Virus record (IMG/VR): IMGVR_UViG_3300046718_000774
Coordinates: 1-30,939 of that record
Direction: 5' to 3' (one strand)
Origin: a virus
DNA length: 30,939 nt
Shown here: positions 11,250 to 17,883 of the stretch, piece after piece
Numbering within the stretch: the first letter of the stretch is position 1
Layout: every line of letters begins with the position of its first letter
The notes under the pieces: generated by a model
Database searches by the model: none
Seen by the model: the letters and a program-made list of their open reading frames with translations, nothing else
Told to the model about the DNA's origin: nothing
Made by a program: the position numbers and the translations under genes

Positions 11250-11493
11250 TGGGTTTGAAGTGTGTTTTGGCGAGCTTGGAGATCTCCTCGATGGGGAGCG
11301 CGGCGAGCTCCTGGTCGGTGATGCCTTCCTGACAGTCGATCGTGAGGCTGTGCAGGAACGCTTCCCCGCTCCCGACCCGTGCTATCTCCCCGCTGACCTT
11401 GACGGTTTTACCGTTGATGTCGAGGTCGGTGTCGTACTCACCGATGAACGTTGGCATCCGCTCATCGACTGTTTCCGTGAACCTCACTTCCAC
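11245..11493 (-). CDS. Hypothetical protein, 82 aa
   Basis: Begins at GTG (MEVRFTETVDERMPTFIGEY). Strand-rich first half (DTDLDINGKTVKVSGEIARV), then GITDQELAALPIEEISKLAK as a helix. An AAAGAGGTGGGG ribosome-binding region and the palindrome at 11515-11528 precede it, and the stop is inside another palindrome. It is the last gene before the terminator at 11180-11207. Function unknown. Confidence 0.72.
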   Translation of the reverse strand: MEVRFTETVDERMPTFIGEYDTDLDINGKTVKVSGEIARVGSGEAFLHSLTIDCQEGITDQELAALPIEEISKLAKTHFKPT

Positions 11494-11514
11494 GCCCCAC
11501 CTCTTTTCCGTTGA

Positions 11515-11528
11515 CGTAACGTGTTACG
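11515..11528. repeat. 14-bp palindrome CGTAACGTGTTACG
   Basis: Perfect arms. It supplies the TAA stop (11524-11526) of the 27-residue membrane peptide and lies 21 bases upstream of the next gene's GTG. Confidence 0.92.
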
Positions 11529-11607
11529 GGCGGTGCCGGGCGTACTGGACGGCGATCACGGTTGCGGCGCCCGCCAGGTAGATGAGGACGAGCGTCCAGA
11601 CGCTCAC
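11524..11607 (-). CDS. Tiny membrane peptide, 27 aa
   Basis: Starts at GTG overlapping the upstream TGA (GTGA): MSVWTLVLIYLAGAATVIAV then QYARHRP. A single hydrophobic helix with a basic end, and a stop inside the palindrome. Coupling to the upstream gene and the proper membrane-peptide layout support it. Function unknown. Confidence 0.55.
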   Translation of the reverse strand: MSVWTLVLIYLAGAATVIAVQYARHRP

Positions 11608-11969
11608 CGTGATCCCACGATCTCACGGAGCTCCTGCACCCACGCCCGTTGCAGCTCCAGCCACGACTCTTGGTTGTACATCCTCCAGTCGTGAGCCATG
11701 AACCCATGCTCGACCGGCTGATCACTGCGGGACGTGCCCCGGCCCCAGATCTGGTAGCAGCCGTTCTCATACTTCCCGTACAGTTGCCCGAGCACGCAAC
11801 ACGAGCTGTTCGAAAGCTTCAGTTTCCGCAGGTCGATCTTCTCCACCCAGTCGTCCCCGTGCTTCTCCTTCAGAAGCTCGATCCCCTTCCGGACCCGCGC
11901 CAACACGACGCGGTCAACCGCCTGCTCCTCCTCCGACCTCATCTCACCGTATGTCAGTGCTGAGCTCAT
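11604..11969 (-). CDS. Hypothetical protein of the CVLGQLYG type, 121 aa
   Basis: Begins MSSALTYGEMRSEEEQAVDR. Contains a helical N-terminus (VRKGIELLKEKHGDDWVEKI), then IDLRKLKLSNSSCCVLGQLY (about 45-64) and GFMAHDWRMYNQESWLELQR (about 89-108). The CVLGQLYGKY segment is a pattern I recall from small hypothetical proteins of actinobacterial phages, with no known function. The ATG overlaps the upstream stop (ATGA), and the TGA overlaps the next GTG. Confidence 0.74.
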   Translation of the reverse strand: MSSALTYGEMRSEEEQAVDRVVLARVRKGIELLKEKHGDDWVEKIDLRKLKLSNSSCCVLGQLYGKYENGCYQIWGRGTSRSDQPVEHGFMAHDWRMYNQESWLELQRAWVQELREIVGSR

Positions 11970-12682
11970 TCATCTCCCTCCGGTCGATCGAAAATCTCGT
12001 TGATGCTCCGGTCGTGAACCGCCGGAACCCCGTACGTGGCACTGAGCGCCTCAGCGAGCCCCGGGGTCGCGCACCGCAAAGACTTCGGGTACGCGAACTG
12101 CGCTCTGTAACCGAGCTTCGTTTCCAGGACGCGTCCCCACAACGACACCTCGCCCCACGCCTCCGGCCCATAGTGCCCGGCTCCCGCGGAAACATCACCC
12201 TCGTTCTTCAACGCCCACACCCCGCACGCGCACGACCGGAACGGTGCCTCATGACGCGAGGTCGTGCAGAGCGCCTCGAAACGACGGAACGGCGGGTAGA
12301 AGAACGGCATCCGGTGGCCCGGAGCGACCGGGATCAGCACCGTCGTCTCCACGCCGTGCCTCGACAAAAACGAGCCGGTGTGCCACGCCCTCCACCCAAC
12401 CACCACCTCCGTCTGGAACACCAACGGGAGCTCCGGCAACGGAGCGGTCGTCATCTCGAGAGACGCCTTAACGATCGAGGCCGCGCCACCGCCCTGCCCA
12501 CCACCACCACCACCACCACCCCCCCCGCTCAATATCCAATACCCGCCCTGCCAGGACCAGGGCTGGCTCGGGATTTTCATCGCCATGAACTTCTTCCTGT
12601 ACTCCTCCAGCTGCCGAGCGCGCTGCTCCAACGCTTTCCGCCGCTCCTCCTCCTGATGTTTCCTAGACCCCCACTGGCTCAC
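11966..12682 (-). CDS. GFRAW/CGxWA-family hypothetical protein with polyglycine linker
   Basis: 238 residues starting at GTG 12682 (VSQWGSRKHQEEERRKALEQ), preceded by GGAGG. Order: a coiled-coil-like charged N-terminus (1-35), an aromatic patch and a run of about 14 glycines with one glutamine (53-66), then the conserved domain with VVVGWRAW, CACGVWALKN, WGEVSLWGRVLETKLGYRAQ and FAYPKSL. The same motifs occur in the gene at 12921-13538, so the two are paralogues. The LWGRV..GYRA..A(Y/R)P pattern is common in actinobacterial and phage hypothetical proteins of unknown function. The start overlaps the nested 40-residue gene. The polyglycine tract is encoded by CCA/C-tract DNA prone to slippage. 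Confidence 0.76.
   Translation of the reverse strand: MSQWGSRKHQEEERRKALEQRARQLEEYRKKFMAMKIPSQPWSWQGGYWILSGGGGGGGGGGQGGGAASIVKASLEMTTAPLPELPLVFQTEVVVGWRAWHTGSFLSRHGVETTVLIPVAPGHRMPFFYPPFRRFEALCTTSRHEAPFRSCACGVWALKNEGDVSAGAGHYGPEAWGEVSLWGRVLETKLGYRAQFAYPKSLRCATPGLAEALSATYGVPAVHDRSINEIFDRPEGDE
12498..12527. repeat. (CCA)7 tract followed by C-run
   Basis: Seven CCA units (12498-12518) run into a stretch of C. On the coding strand this gives the polyglycine run of the 238-residue protein. Such a tract can change length by slippage. Confidence 0.85.
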
Positions 12683-12785
12683 CGGGAACCTCCGCCGGGG
12701 TTTCCTCCGGGACCGGTTCACGCGACGGCACCGGCTCCTCCGCCGGCTGCGCGTCAATCTCACGTTCAGGAACACCAATCTCCAT
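12663..12785 (-). CDS. Small acidic Pro/Glu-rich peptide, 40 aa
   Basis: Begins MEIGVPEREIDAQPAEEPVP and continues PSREPVPEETPAEVPGEPVG. Low-complexity, acidic, probably unfolded. AAAGGA and the palindrome at 12807-12820 precede it. Its last 20 bases overlap the start of the 238-residue gene in another frame, so it may be a leader peptide coupling ribosomes into that gene. Confidence 0.5.
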   Translation of the reverse strand: MEIGVPEREIDAQPAEEPVPSREPVPEETPAEVPGEPVGV

Positions 12786-12806
12786 CGAACACCACATCCT
12801 TTCAGT

Positions 12807-12820
12807 CGTAACACGTTACG
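12807..12820. repeat. 14-bp palindrome CGTAACACGTTACG
   Basis: Perfect arms, 21 bases upstream of the ATG at 12785, in a 135-base gap that also holds a hairpin (12875-12906). Confidence 0.92.
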
Positions 12821-12874
12821 GTTAGCGAGGGTTTTTCGTGGCACGCCCACCCTCGGGGACGCCTAGCCAAGCAA

Positions 12875-12906
12875 ACCAGGGGAGGAGGTTGAGGCTCAAC
12901 CCTGGT
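12875..12906 (-). terminator. Hairpin after the 12921 gene
   Basis: ACCAGGG (12875-12881) pairs with CCCTGGT (12900-12906), with an inner stem GTTGA/TCAAC. It lies 15 bases beyond the stop of the gene ending at 12921 and before the next palindrome. No T-tract follows, so the termination strength is uncertain. Confidence 0.45.
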
Positions 12907-12920
12907 CAGCCGCCACAGCT

Positions 12921-13538
12921 CTAAAACTTGGTGGACACCACCAAACCGTATCTCCGCTCCAACGCATCCACCACGAACTGCTCCACGTTACTAACGTAAC
13001 TAGAGGCCTTCTCGATCGTGAGCTCACCCGCCGGGCGCGCGAACTGCGCCCGGAACCCGTCCGAGTGCGACACCACCCGTCCCCACAGCTCCACCTGACC
13101 GGTCACGAAAAACTGGCCGTTCTGGCTGGCCCAGTCCATCAACATCGAACGCTGATACCGGTCCATGATCGGCTCACGGAACGCCCAAAACCCGCAACCG
13201 CACTCCGGGCACGGCGACTCACCATGCTCCCCCAGCTCCTCCAGTTCCCCTGAATACGAGTAAAGCAGCTTCTTCATTCGATGGCGGGTCTGAACGCTCA
13301 TACACGACGCCGGTCTTCCGTCACGGTCCCACGGCCAATGCATCGTCACCGCCTTCAACGTGCCGTTCGTGTCACACGACCACGCCCGGAACCCCACGAG
13401 CGGTGTCGCTTCCGGAACAACGTCCAACCGGTAGCCGTCCGCGGCCCCAATGAAAGCCCACATCCCCCGCCCGCCGTTCCCGGACACCACACGGTTGCCG
13501 CGCTCACGCACGAACTCCAAGATCCGTTTTTTAGCCAT
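12921..13538 (-). CDS. GFRAW/CGxWA-family hypothetical protein
   Basis: 205 residues starting MAKKRILEFVRERGNRVVSG (ATG 13538 sharing bases with the upstream TGA; GGAGGG just before). Contains PLVGFRAWSCDTNG, then CPECGCGFWAFREP (four cysteines in a row of motifs, a possible zinc knuckle), then GQVELWGRVVSHSDGFRAQF and ARPAGEL. This is the same layout as the 11966-12682 protein but without the polyglycine linker, indicating duplication within the genome. Domain function is unknown; in related genomes it is annotated only as hypothetical. Confidence 0.76.
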   Translation of the reverse strand: MAKKRILEFVRERGNRVVSGNGGRGMWAFIGAADGYRLDVVPEATPLVGFRAWSCDTNGTLKAVTMHWPWDRDGRPASCMSVQTRHRMKKLLYSYSGELEELGEHGESPCPECGCGFWAFREPIMDRYQRSMLMDWASQNGQFFVTGQVELWGRVVSHSDGFRAQFARPAGELTIEKASSYVSNVEQFVVDALERRYGLVVSTKF

Positions 13539-13765
13539 CACCGTCCCTCCCGCTCGAAGTACTCCCGCCAGAACTCCAGCTGCGCCGGATCGATCTCCCG
13601 CTGATAGCGGTGATCAACCACCAGCACCGGAAGCTCCCTGCTCCGCCCCAACCGGAACGGCAGCGTGAACAACCAGCCGAGAAGCAGAAACGGGCCGAAC
13701 ACCAGGGTCCCGAACAAGCCGAGGCTGAACCCCGACGCCTCACCGGTCGCGTAATAGGTTCTCAC
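13538..13765 (-). CDS. Small membrane protein, 75 aa
   Basis: Begins at GTG (MRTYYATGEASGFSLGLFGT). One hydrophobic region (LGLFGTLVFGPFLLLGWLFT, about 15-34) could span the membrane once or form a hairpin. The tail is charged and soluble (PVLVVDHRYQREIDPAQLEF). The GTG overlaps the previous TGA (GTGA), and the stop overlaps the next ATG. Function unknown. Confidence 0.7.
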   Translation of the reverse strand: MRTYYATGEASGFSLGLFGTLVFGPFLLLGWLFTLPFRLGRSRELPVLVVDHRYQREIDPAQLEFWREYFEREGR

Positions 13766-14259
13766 GCCGACACCAGGTTTCTTGTTGCGGCCTTTGCCTG
13801 CGCAAGCGCCGCTCGGAACACGTCCAGCATCAGCTCGCGCGAATGGTCCCCGAGCTCCGTCACGTCCTCCACGTCGTTGATCTCGTAACCCTCATCCTCG
13901 AACTCAGCGAACACCCCTTCCTTCCTCTGCGAGACCGCTTCCAGGTTCAGCCGGCGCATCACCCGCCAGTACACCTCGTGCTGCTCGTTTAGCGTGTCCG
14001 CGTCCCCCGGGGTCTGGCGCTCCTCCCCGCCCTTGCCGATGTACGCGAGCCGTGAGCGCTCCGCGATCACGCTCTTCCCGGTCACCATCCACACCGCCTG
14101 CTCCACCCCGCCGATCGCGCACGCCGCCACCACCTCGCGACCCGGCGTCTCGTCCCCGCTCTCCGTCCGTAGATACACCTCCGGGGTGTAATGGGACTCG
14201 TCCTCCTCGAACCAGGCGACCGCGGCCTCCAACACCCTCACTTCCAACATTGGATCCAT
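13762..14259 (-). CDS. Hypothetical protein, 165 aa
   Basis: Begins MDPMLEVRVLEAAVAWFEED. Acidic alpha/beta protein with REVVAACAIGGVEQAVWMVT and a helical C-terminal half (EQHEVYWRVMRRLNLEAVSQ, then LMLDVFRAALAQAKAATRNL). Preceded by CTAGCGAGAGGAGA and the palindrome at 14282-14295. No catalytic motif recognised. First of a coupled set with the membrane gene and the GFRAW gene downstream. Confidence 0.73.
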   Translation of the reverse strand: MDPMLEVRVLEAAVAWFEEDESHYTPEVYLRTESGDETPGREVVAACAIGGVEQAVWMVTGKSVIAERSRLAYIGKGGEERQTPGDADTLNEQHEVYWRVMRRLNLEAVSQRKEGVFAEFEDEGYEINDVEDVTELGDHSRELMLDVFRAALAQAKAATRNLVSA

Positions 14260-14281
14260 TCGAACATCTCCTCTCGCTAGA

Positions 14282-14295
14282 CGTAACGTGTTACG
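14282..14295. repeat. 14-bp palindrome CGTAACGTGTTACG
   Basis: Perfect arms, 22 bases upstream of the ATG at 14259, ten bases beyond the stop of the upstream gene (14305). Confidence 0.92.
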
Positions 14296-14304
14296 AACAA
14301 CACT

Positions 14305-14898
14305 TCATGGCGTCTCGCTCGGCGGGGCAGCAGCCGGGGAAGTCAGCGAGCCGCCGCTTACTTTGTCTGGTTGACCAACGCGCTGGTCGTCGCGTCCAGA
14401 GACTTCGGCTGGCGGCTCGCTCACCTCCTTGGGCGGGGCCGCCATATCGACAACCATCGGTAGGAACGGCGCGATGCCGCCAAGACCTTCCGCCTCGGGC
14501 GGGGCAGCAGCAGCGGCAAGCGCCGCCCGCGCTATCTCGTACGCAGCATCGGCGACTTGCCGTAGCCCGTGCCGGTCGTAATCAAGCTCGGCGATCTCGC
14601 GGAGTGCTTCTTCGAGCACGCCCGCCGTGTCGCTCATCTTTAGCCCGTACTCCTGCCACTTCACTGCGTCCTGCTCGGCCCGCTCAGCCCGCGCCCGCTG
14701 CTCTCGTGCGAACCGCTGCGACTCGTCCGCCAACTGCGCCTCCGCCCCCGCCGCCTGCTCGGCCTGCTGTAGCAGCCCCACCAGGGCGTCAAGAGCGGCG
14801 AGGGCGGCCACGTACAACGGCGTGTCGATTGGCTCGCAATCGTCGTTAGCTGTGCCGAGCGCCTCGCGGATAGCTGCCTCGTGGTCGGCTGCGCTCAC
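14305..14898 (-). CDS. Alanine-rich coiled-coil protein, 197 aa
   Basis: The GTG at 14898 overlaps the upstream TGA (GTGA), which defines the start (VSAADHEAAIREALGTANDD). A long helical region (about 25-120) is rich in Ala, Glu, Gln and Arg (LVGLLQQAEQAAGAEAQLAD, QRFAREQRARAERAEQDAVK) and should form a coiled coil. The C-terminal 60 residues are Pro/Ser/Gly-rich and probably unfolded. The first residues (SAAD) repeat those of the upstream gene. No enzymatic motif; a structural or bridging early protein is plausible. Confidence 0.72.
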   Translation of the reverse strand: MSAADHEAAIREALGTANDDCEPIDTPLYVAALAALDALVGLLQQAEQAAGAEAQLADESQRFAREQRARAERAEQDAVKWQEYGLKMSDTAGVLEEALREIAELDYDRHGLRQVADAAYEIARAALAAAAAPPEAEGLGGIAPFLPMVVDMAAPPKEVSEPPAEVSGRDDQRVGQPDKVSGGSLTSPAAAPPSETP

Positions 14899-15149
14899 GC
14901 CAGCGCCCTTCTGTACGCCGCGACTTCTGACCGCAACGGCTCGCCCAACTCCGACTCCGGCATCTCGAGAATGTCGTCCAACTGATCGACCCACGCATTG
15001 ACCGCCTCGCGTAGAGAGTCTCCGAAGCCGTATCGCAGTCCTGTTACGTCGGCAGCGATGAAGCCCTGACCCTGATCGTCGCGGTGGATTCGCAGAAGCA
15101 GCCCACGGGCGCTCAGCGAAGTAGTGGTATGCGGGTCGGCTGCGCTCAT
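14895..15149 (-). CDS. Hypothetical HicB-like small protein, 84 aa
   Basis: Begins MSAADPHTTTSLSARGLLLR. The core LLLRIHRDDQGQGFIAADVT then GLRYGFGDSLREAVNAWVDQ resembles the strand-strand-helix layout of HicB-type antitoxin folds, but similarity is weak and no HicA-like toxin is next to it. First gene after the leftward promoter at 15267-15296, preceded by GAGAGGAGG and the palindrome at 15170-15183. It is therefore among the first genes expressed by that promoter. Function unknown. Confidence 0.68.
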   Translation of the reverse strand: MSAADPHTTTSLSARGLLLRIHRDDQGQGFIAADVTGLRYGFGDSLREAVNAWVDQLDDILEMPESELGEPLRSEVAAYRRALA

Positions 15150-15169
15150 GGCCCTCCTCTCATAGATTC

Positions 15170-15183
15170 CGTAACAAGTTACG
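15170..15183. repeat. 14-bp palindrome CGTAACAAGTTACG
   Basis: Perfect copy, 20 bases upstream of the ATG at 15149. GTGTGGGT begins on its last base (15183-15190) and can pair with ACCCACAC (15255-15262) at the beginning of the predicted leader. Confidence 0.93.
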
Positions 15184-15266
15184 TGTGGGTGAGGTTTGTT
15201 TCAACGAGCACCCGACGGCCCGTCCCCGGATCTCCCGAGGCACCATGCCCATCAACCCACACTATA

Positions 15267-15296
15267 AGTATACCAACCAACGGGTAGGAGTGTCTA
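15267..15296 (-). promoter_or_regulatory. Leftward promoter TAGACA-N18-TATACT
   Basis: The minus strand carries TAGACA (15291-15296), an 18-base spacer and TATACT (15267-15272): five of six consensus matches at each hexamer. GTAGGAG (plus strand, 15284-15290) abuts the -35, as at 9293-9299. This is the best promoter of the window and should drive the leftward genes from 15149 to the terminator at 11180. Confidence 0.75.
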
Positions 15297-15301
15297 GGGC
15301 G

Positions 15302-15310
15302 TGCTACGCT
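15302..15310 (+). promoter_or_regulatory. Extended -10 TGCTACGCT for the terminase gene
   Basis: TG-N-TACGCT ends seven bases before the GTG at 15318, the same arrangement as at the RHH gene. No Shine-Dalgarno sequence precedes the GTG, so a leaderless mRNA is likely. It lies beside the divergent leftward promoter. Confidence 0.5.
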
Positions 15311-15317
15311 CCCGCGC

Positions 15318-16778
15318 GTGGCCCGCACCATCCGTTTCGAAGGTGCTCCCCTCTACCCGAAACAGCGCGCGGCGATCTACGACGAAAACCGGATCAGCTG
15401 CATTGAGGCGTCCACCAAAGCCGGGAAAACCGTTGGGTGTCTCGCCTGGATCGTCGAGCAGTCACTGAAAGGACGGTCGGGTTGGAACTACTGGTGGGTT
15501 GCCCCCGTGTTCGGGCAGGCGGAGATCGCGTTCCGTCGCTGCTGGGCGATGGTCACACCCATCAAAACGATGTGCAAACGCAACCAGTCGAGCATGTACA
15601 TCACCATGCCGAACGGGACCCGCATCTGGTTCAAATCCGGGGAGCGCCCTGACGACCTTTACGGCGAGGATGTGTACGGGGCTGTTCTCGACGAAGCCTC
15701 CCGCATGCGCGAGGAATCATGGCACGCTGTTCGTTCCACCCTCACCTACACACAGGGGCCCGTAAGGATCATCGGGAACGTGCGAGGGCGCAAAAACTGG
15801 TTTTACCGCCTTTCCCGTCTCGCTGAATCCGGCGCCGACAACATGGCGTTTCACCGTCTTACAGCTTGGGACGCTGTTCAGGCTGGTGTTCTCGACCGTG
15901 GCGAGATCGAATCCGCGAAACGGGACTTCGACCGCCTCGGACAGGAGGAAGTGTTCCGGCAGCTGTACATGGCGGAAGCGCTCGACGACGGCACCAACCC
16001 GTTCGGAATCGCGGCGATCGCCTCCTGCTGCGAGGGCGTAACAGGTTACTCAGAGGAAATGGCTCTCGCTGCCGGCGTCGACCTTGCGGGGCGCGGAGCG
16101 ATCAACATCGAGAAAGTTGGTGACGCTGAGTCACGTGACTGGACCGCGATCGTCTGCTTGGACAGGAAAGGGAACGCCACCCACGTTGATCGGTTCCGCA
16201 AGCCGCACCGAGAAACCATGACCGAAGTCACGAAACGGGTGAAACGGACCATGTGCCTGATCGACTCGACCGGCACCGGCGATGCCCTCGTTGAGGACCT
16301 CCAGCGCCGCGGTGACATGCGCGTCCTCGGCTACACGTTTACCGATCGGAGCCGGCAGGATCTCCTCGAAGGACTAGCGCTCGCGATTCAGGAGGGAAGC
16401 ATCCGTTTTCCCGACCTACGGACAAGCGACGGGAAAGGCTCCCTCCGCGAGGAGCTCGAATCGTTCGAGTTCACCTACAGCATCAAGGGTGTCCGCTACG
16501 AGGTCCCGTCCGGATCCGACGACCTCGCGATGGCATTGGCGCTCGCCGTGAAACGGATGCCGTGGCGGAGAACAGCAAAAATGGATCCGGTTGCGCTCCC
16601 CGCCGACGGAACCCCCTGGCACTCAGACGTGGACGGGGCGGAGGCGTGGAGGATCCACACGAAACCCAAGAACCCGGTTCTTTCCGAGCAGAAAGACCAG
16701 GACCTGCCACAGGCAGCTCTTCCTGTCGTGATCGGCGGTGGCGGGGCTGGTTCTAACCGGTGGTCTGGCGGCGGGTGA
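15318..16778 (+). CDS. Terminase large subunit
   Basis: 486 residues: ATPase plus nuclease that pumps DNA into the prohead. The N-terminal motor has the Walker A EASTKAGKT (30-38) and Walker B YGAVLDEAS (120-128, acidic pair D125-E126), with PLYPKQRAAI as the adenine-motif region. The RNase H-like nuclease has acidic residues in GVDLAGRG (D255), LIDSTGTGDAL (D316) and GSDDLAMALA (D401/D402). Length is normal for the family. GTG start without Shine-Dalgarno, seven bases after a -10-like element. An imperfect palindrome copy (16037-16050) lies inside. The small subunit is about 14.6 kb away, an uncommon layout. The TGA overlaps the GTG of the first glycosyltransferase-like gene. Confidence 0.95.
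   Translation: MARTIRFEGAPLYPKQRAAIYDENRISCIEASTKAGKTVGCLAWIVEQSLKGRSGWNYWWVAPVFGQAEIAFRRCWAMVTPIKTMCKRNQSSMYITMPNGTRIWFKSGERPDDLYGEDVYGAVLDEASRMREESWHAVRSTLTYTQGPVRIIGNVRGRKNWFYRLSRLAESGADNMAFHRLTAWDAVQAGVLDRGEIESAKRDFDRLGQEEVFRQLYMAEALDDGTNPFGIAAIASCCEGVTGYSEEMALAAGVDLAGRGAINIEKVGDAESRDWTAIVCLDRKGNATHVDRFRKPHRETMTEVTKRVKRTMCLIDSTGTGDALVEDLQRRGDMRVLGYTFTDRSRQDLLEGLALAIQEGSIRFPDLRTSDGKGSLREELESFEFTYSIKGVRYEVPSGSDDLAMALALAVKRMPWRRTAKMDPVALPADGTPWHSDVDGAEAWRIHTKPKNPVLSEQKDQDLPQAALPVVIGGGGAGSNRWSGGG
16037..16050. repeat. Imperfect palindrome CGTAACAGGTTACT in terL
   Basis: One mismatch to the 14-base repeat, in the last base. It lies within the terminase coding region and may be chance or a weak site. 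Confidence 0.4.
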
Positions 16779-17287
16779 AGATCGTCACCTGCCACACCGG
16801 TGTCATTCACATCGACACGAAACAGTCAATCGAGCGGCACTGGTCGGGCGAATGGCACACCCACCTGATCGATAAACGAGATCCCACCCACTACACGCGT
16901 ATCCTCACCGCCTACTGGGCTGTCGGTGAGGACTTCTGGATCGTCGAACCCGACATCGTGATCCGGGAGGACGTTGTCGAAGCCGTCCAGTCCTGTGGAT
17001 GCGACTACGGTTGCTACCCGTACTCGTGGCTTACCAACGTCGGGCCCGCCCTCGGATGCACATGGTTCCGTGCACCCATCCTTGAACGTCATCAGGACGC
17101 GATGCACTACGTCCAGTCCTCTCGTGTCGGGTGGCAGCAGCAGGACGTGGTTCTCATGCGGCATATACTCGCTGCGCGCGGTGAGCAGCCACACGTCCAT
17201 CTTCCCCCTGTTGAGCATCTAAACCCTCGCAAGCAACTCCAGGAGGGCGCTGACCCGACCGTGATGATGAAAGTTCCCACAAGGTGA
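16775..17287 (+). CDS. Glycosyltransferase-like protein, 170 aa
   Basis: Start GTG 16775 overlaps the terminase TGA (GTGA): MKIVTCHTGVIHIDTKQSIE. DFWIVEPDIVIRED (53-66) resembles the strand plus acidic metal/nucleotide-sugar site of GT-A enzymes, with EPD (58-60) in place of DxD. GWQQQDVVLMRHILAA near residue 125 fits the acceptor-site region seen in galactosyltransferase-like families. Short for a full GT-A enzyme, so it may be a minimal or degenerate member. First gene of the cassette between terminase and portal. Confidence 0.65.
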   Translation: MKIVTCHTGVIHIDTKQSIERHWSGEWHTHLIDKRDPTHYTRILTAYWAVGEDFWIVEPDIVIREDVVEAVQSCGCDYGCYPYSWLTNVGPALGCTWFRAPILERHQDAMHYVQSSRVGWQQQDVVLMRHILAARGEQPHVHLPPVEHLNPRKQLQEGADPTVMMKVPTR

Positions 17288-17883
17288 GCTTGCGCGAGGG
17301 AATCACTGTGATCATCCCCACCATCGGACGGGTGGCCCTCGCTGACACGATTCGCTCGTTCATCTATGACCTTACGGCAGCCGACGACGTGATCGTGCTC
17401 GCGGACGGACCAAGCCACAGCGCTCGGAACGTTGCGAGCTCCTTCGCTCTTGGTACCAACACAGGGGTCAGGTACCTGGAGCGGAAAGAACCTCTCGGAC
17501 ACTGGGGCCACCCCTTAAGGAACAAGGCATTAGAACACCATGTCGAGACCACACATGTGTGGACGATCGACGATGACGACATTGCGGCACTCGGGGCGAT
17601 CCCGGCGATGCGCGATCACATGGGAGACCCGTGGACGATCTTCCGGATGCACTTCGGCGCCGGCCACCCAGCCTCTGGGCTCACCCTCCCAAACAGTCAC
17701 CAGATCCGGTGGGGGAACATCGGTACCCCCATGATCTTCGCCCCGTGGACGCAAGCCAGGTTCGGACACCACTACTCCGGTGATCTCGACTACGCTCAAG
17801 CCCTGTACTCGGAACTCGGTGAACCGGTGTGGGCGTCCGAAACCATTGCGATTATCCAACCCGATGCGGTTCCCGCAGCCTGA
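17284..17883 (+). CDS. Family 2-like glycosyltransferase, 199 aa
   Basis: Start GTG overlapping the upstream TGA. GITVIIPTIGRVALADTIRS (6-25) is the nucleotide-binding start of a GT-A fold, DDVIVLADG follows (34-42), and HVWTIDDDDIAALG (91-104) holds the DxD-type metal site (D96-D99). The C-terminal part (GNIGTPMIFAPWTQARFGHH) fits the acceptor side. Transfers a sugar from a nucleotide donor; donor and acceptor cannot be told. Probably cytoplasmic, as there is no membrane segment. Confidence 0.82.
   Translation: MSLREGITVIIPTIGRVALADTIRSFIYDLTAADDVIVLADGPSHSARNVASSFALGTNTGVRYLERKEPLGHWGHPLRNKALEHHVETTHVWTIDDDDIAALGAIPAMRDHMGDPWTIFRMHFGAGHPASGLTLPNSHQIRWGNIGTPMIFAPWTQARFGHHYSGDLDYAQALYSELGEPVWASETIAIIQPDAVPAA

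Noticed and set aside
11951-12811. Long plus-strand open frame of 286 codons, Arg/Pro/His-rich
   Set aside because: It is the antisense shadow of the GFRAW-type gene and its neighbours; high-GC codon bias opens the opposite frame. No start signal.
12986-13000. CGTTACTAACGTAAC, a palindrome-like sequence
   Set aside because: Half-sites are in inverted order (GTTAC...GTAAC) and inside a coding region; treated as chance.
14052-14849. Plus-strand frame of 265 codons, Arg/Pro/Ser-rich
   Set aside because: Shadow of two overlapping leftward genes and low in complexity.
14895-15149. HicB antitoxin of a toxin-antitoxin pair
   Set aside because: Only loose strand-helix similarity and no adjacent HicA-like toxin; left as hypothetical.
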